Shown here: piece by piece, positions 39,617 through 39,681 of the stretch
How positions within the stretch are numbered: position 1 is the stretch's first letter
Layout: the number at the start of each line of letters is the position of its first letter
Source of the DNA: Deltaproteobacteria bacterium
Lineage (GTDB): Bacteria > Desulfobacterota > Binatia > UTPRO1
Direction of reading: 5' to 3'
Assembly (NCBI GenBank): GCA_029262315.1
Contig: JAJCZP010000290.1
Coordinates: 1-39,681, forward strand
Length of the DNA stretch: 39,681 nt
Notes under the pieces: generated by a model
Database searches by the model: none
The model's input: the letters and a program-made list of their open reading frames with translations, nothing else
What the model was told of the DNA's origin: nothing
Made by a program: the position numbers and the translations under genes

Positions 39617-39681
39617 GCACACTCGTGTACGTGTCTCGTCCGGACTGACGCAAGCCGGCTCGCATTCGTCTCCGGGCACCG

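Noticed and set aside
1-39681. tRNA, rRNA, CRISPR array, insertion sequence or integrase genes
   Set aside because: No convincing cloverleaf, direct-repeat array, transposase or integrase motif was found by eye in any gap or frame; a computed scan could still find a short one.

Overview
The window is high-GC, densely coded bacterial DNA with no rRNA, tRNA, CRISPR array, insertion sequence or phage gene that I can see. Several traits point to a diderm with a large secretome: lipoprotein and signal-peptide exports, a LolA-like/MMPL pair, and a cell-surface protein carrying a Cys-rich CGNG...GE.CD repeat followed by a Thr/Pro linker. That last architecture, together with the acyl-CoA gene content, resembles uncultured Binatota (Desulfobacterota_B) or Myxococcota-like lineages. 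This placement is inference from style of proteins, not a phylogeny.

Layout. 1-1139 (-): a DUF4149 membrane protein gene followed by a left-truncated coproheme decarboxylase (HemQ/ChdC). 1213-5045: a MaoC-like hot-dog protein (+) converging, across a strong hairpin, on an aldehyde dehydrogenase and a thiolase (-). 5271-5495: a decayed C-terminal piece of a PQQ-type sugar dehydrogenase. 5492-9491: nitroreductase (-), then a divergent pair of a zinc-ribbon methyltransferase and an MMPL/RND exporter (+). 9540-12115 (-): an outer-membrane-type protein, then an unusual reading frame in which an exported Pro-rich protein runs through 40 consecutive proline codons into a LolA-like lipoprotein-sorting domain without a stop. 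12264-15767 (-): full-length cobalamin-dependent methionine synthase metH. 15891-20958 (+): RBBP9-type hydrolase, an orphan molybdopterin oxidoreductase, a GAF-GGDEF protein and a UbiA-family prenyltransferase. 20965-22339: divergent O-methyltransferase (-) and a nicotinamidase-like protein lacking most of its canonical catalytic residues (+). 22480-27550: three secreted beta-repeat proteins, one of 946 residues with a duplicated Cys-rich C-terminal domain and two tandem paralogues on the opposite strand. 27791-29742 (-): FIST-domain protein and a second nitroreductase. 29873-32234 (+): lipoprotein FKBP isomerase and an acyl-CoA ligase. 32321-39616 (-): a tightly packed five-gene operon running CoA-transferase, amidohydrolase, DUF3604 PHP-type protein, parvulin-like isomerase, HupE/UreJ-like membrane protein, the last three with overlapping stop/start codons.

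How genes fit together. MaoC, thiolase, aldehyde dehydrogenase, acyl-CoA ligase and CoA-transferase suggest breakdown of fatty or other carboxylic acids through CoA thioesters. The MMPL exporter, LolA-like domain, outer-membrane-type protein and the beta-repeat secreted proteins form an envelope theme. The best candidates for something undescribed are the Pro-tract fusion (9540-11378), the tandem beta-repeat paralogues with a shared C-terminal signature (25458-27550), the 946-residue surface protein, and the DUF3604-isomerase-HupE cassette.
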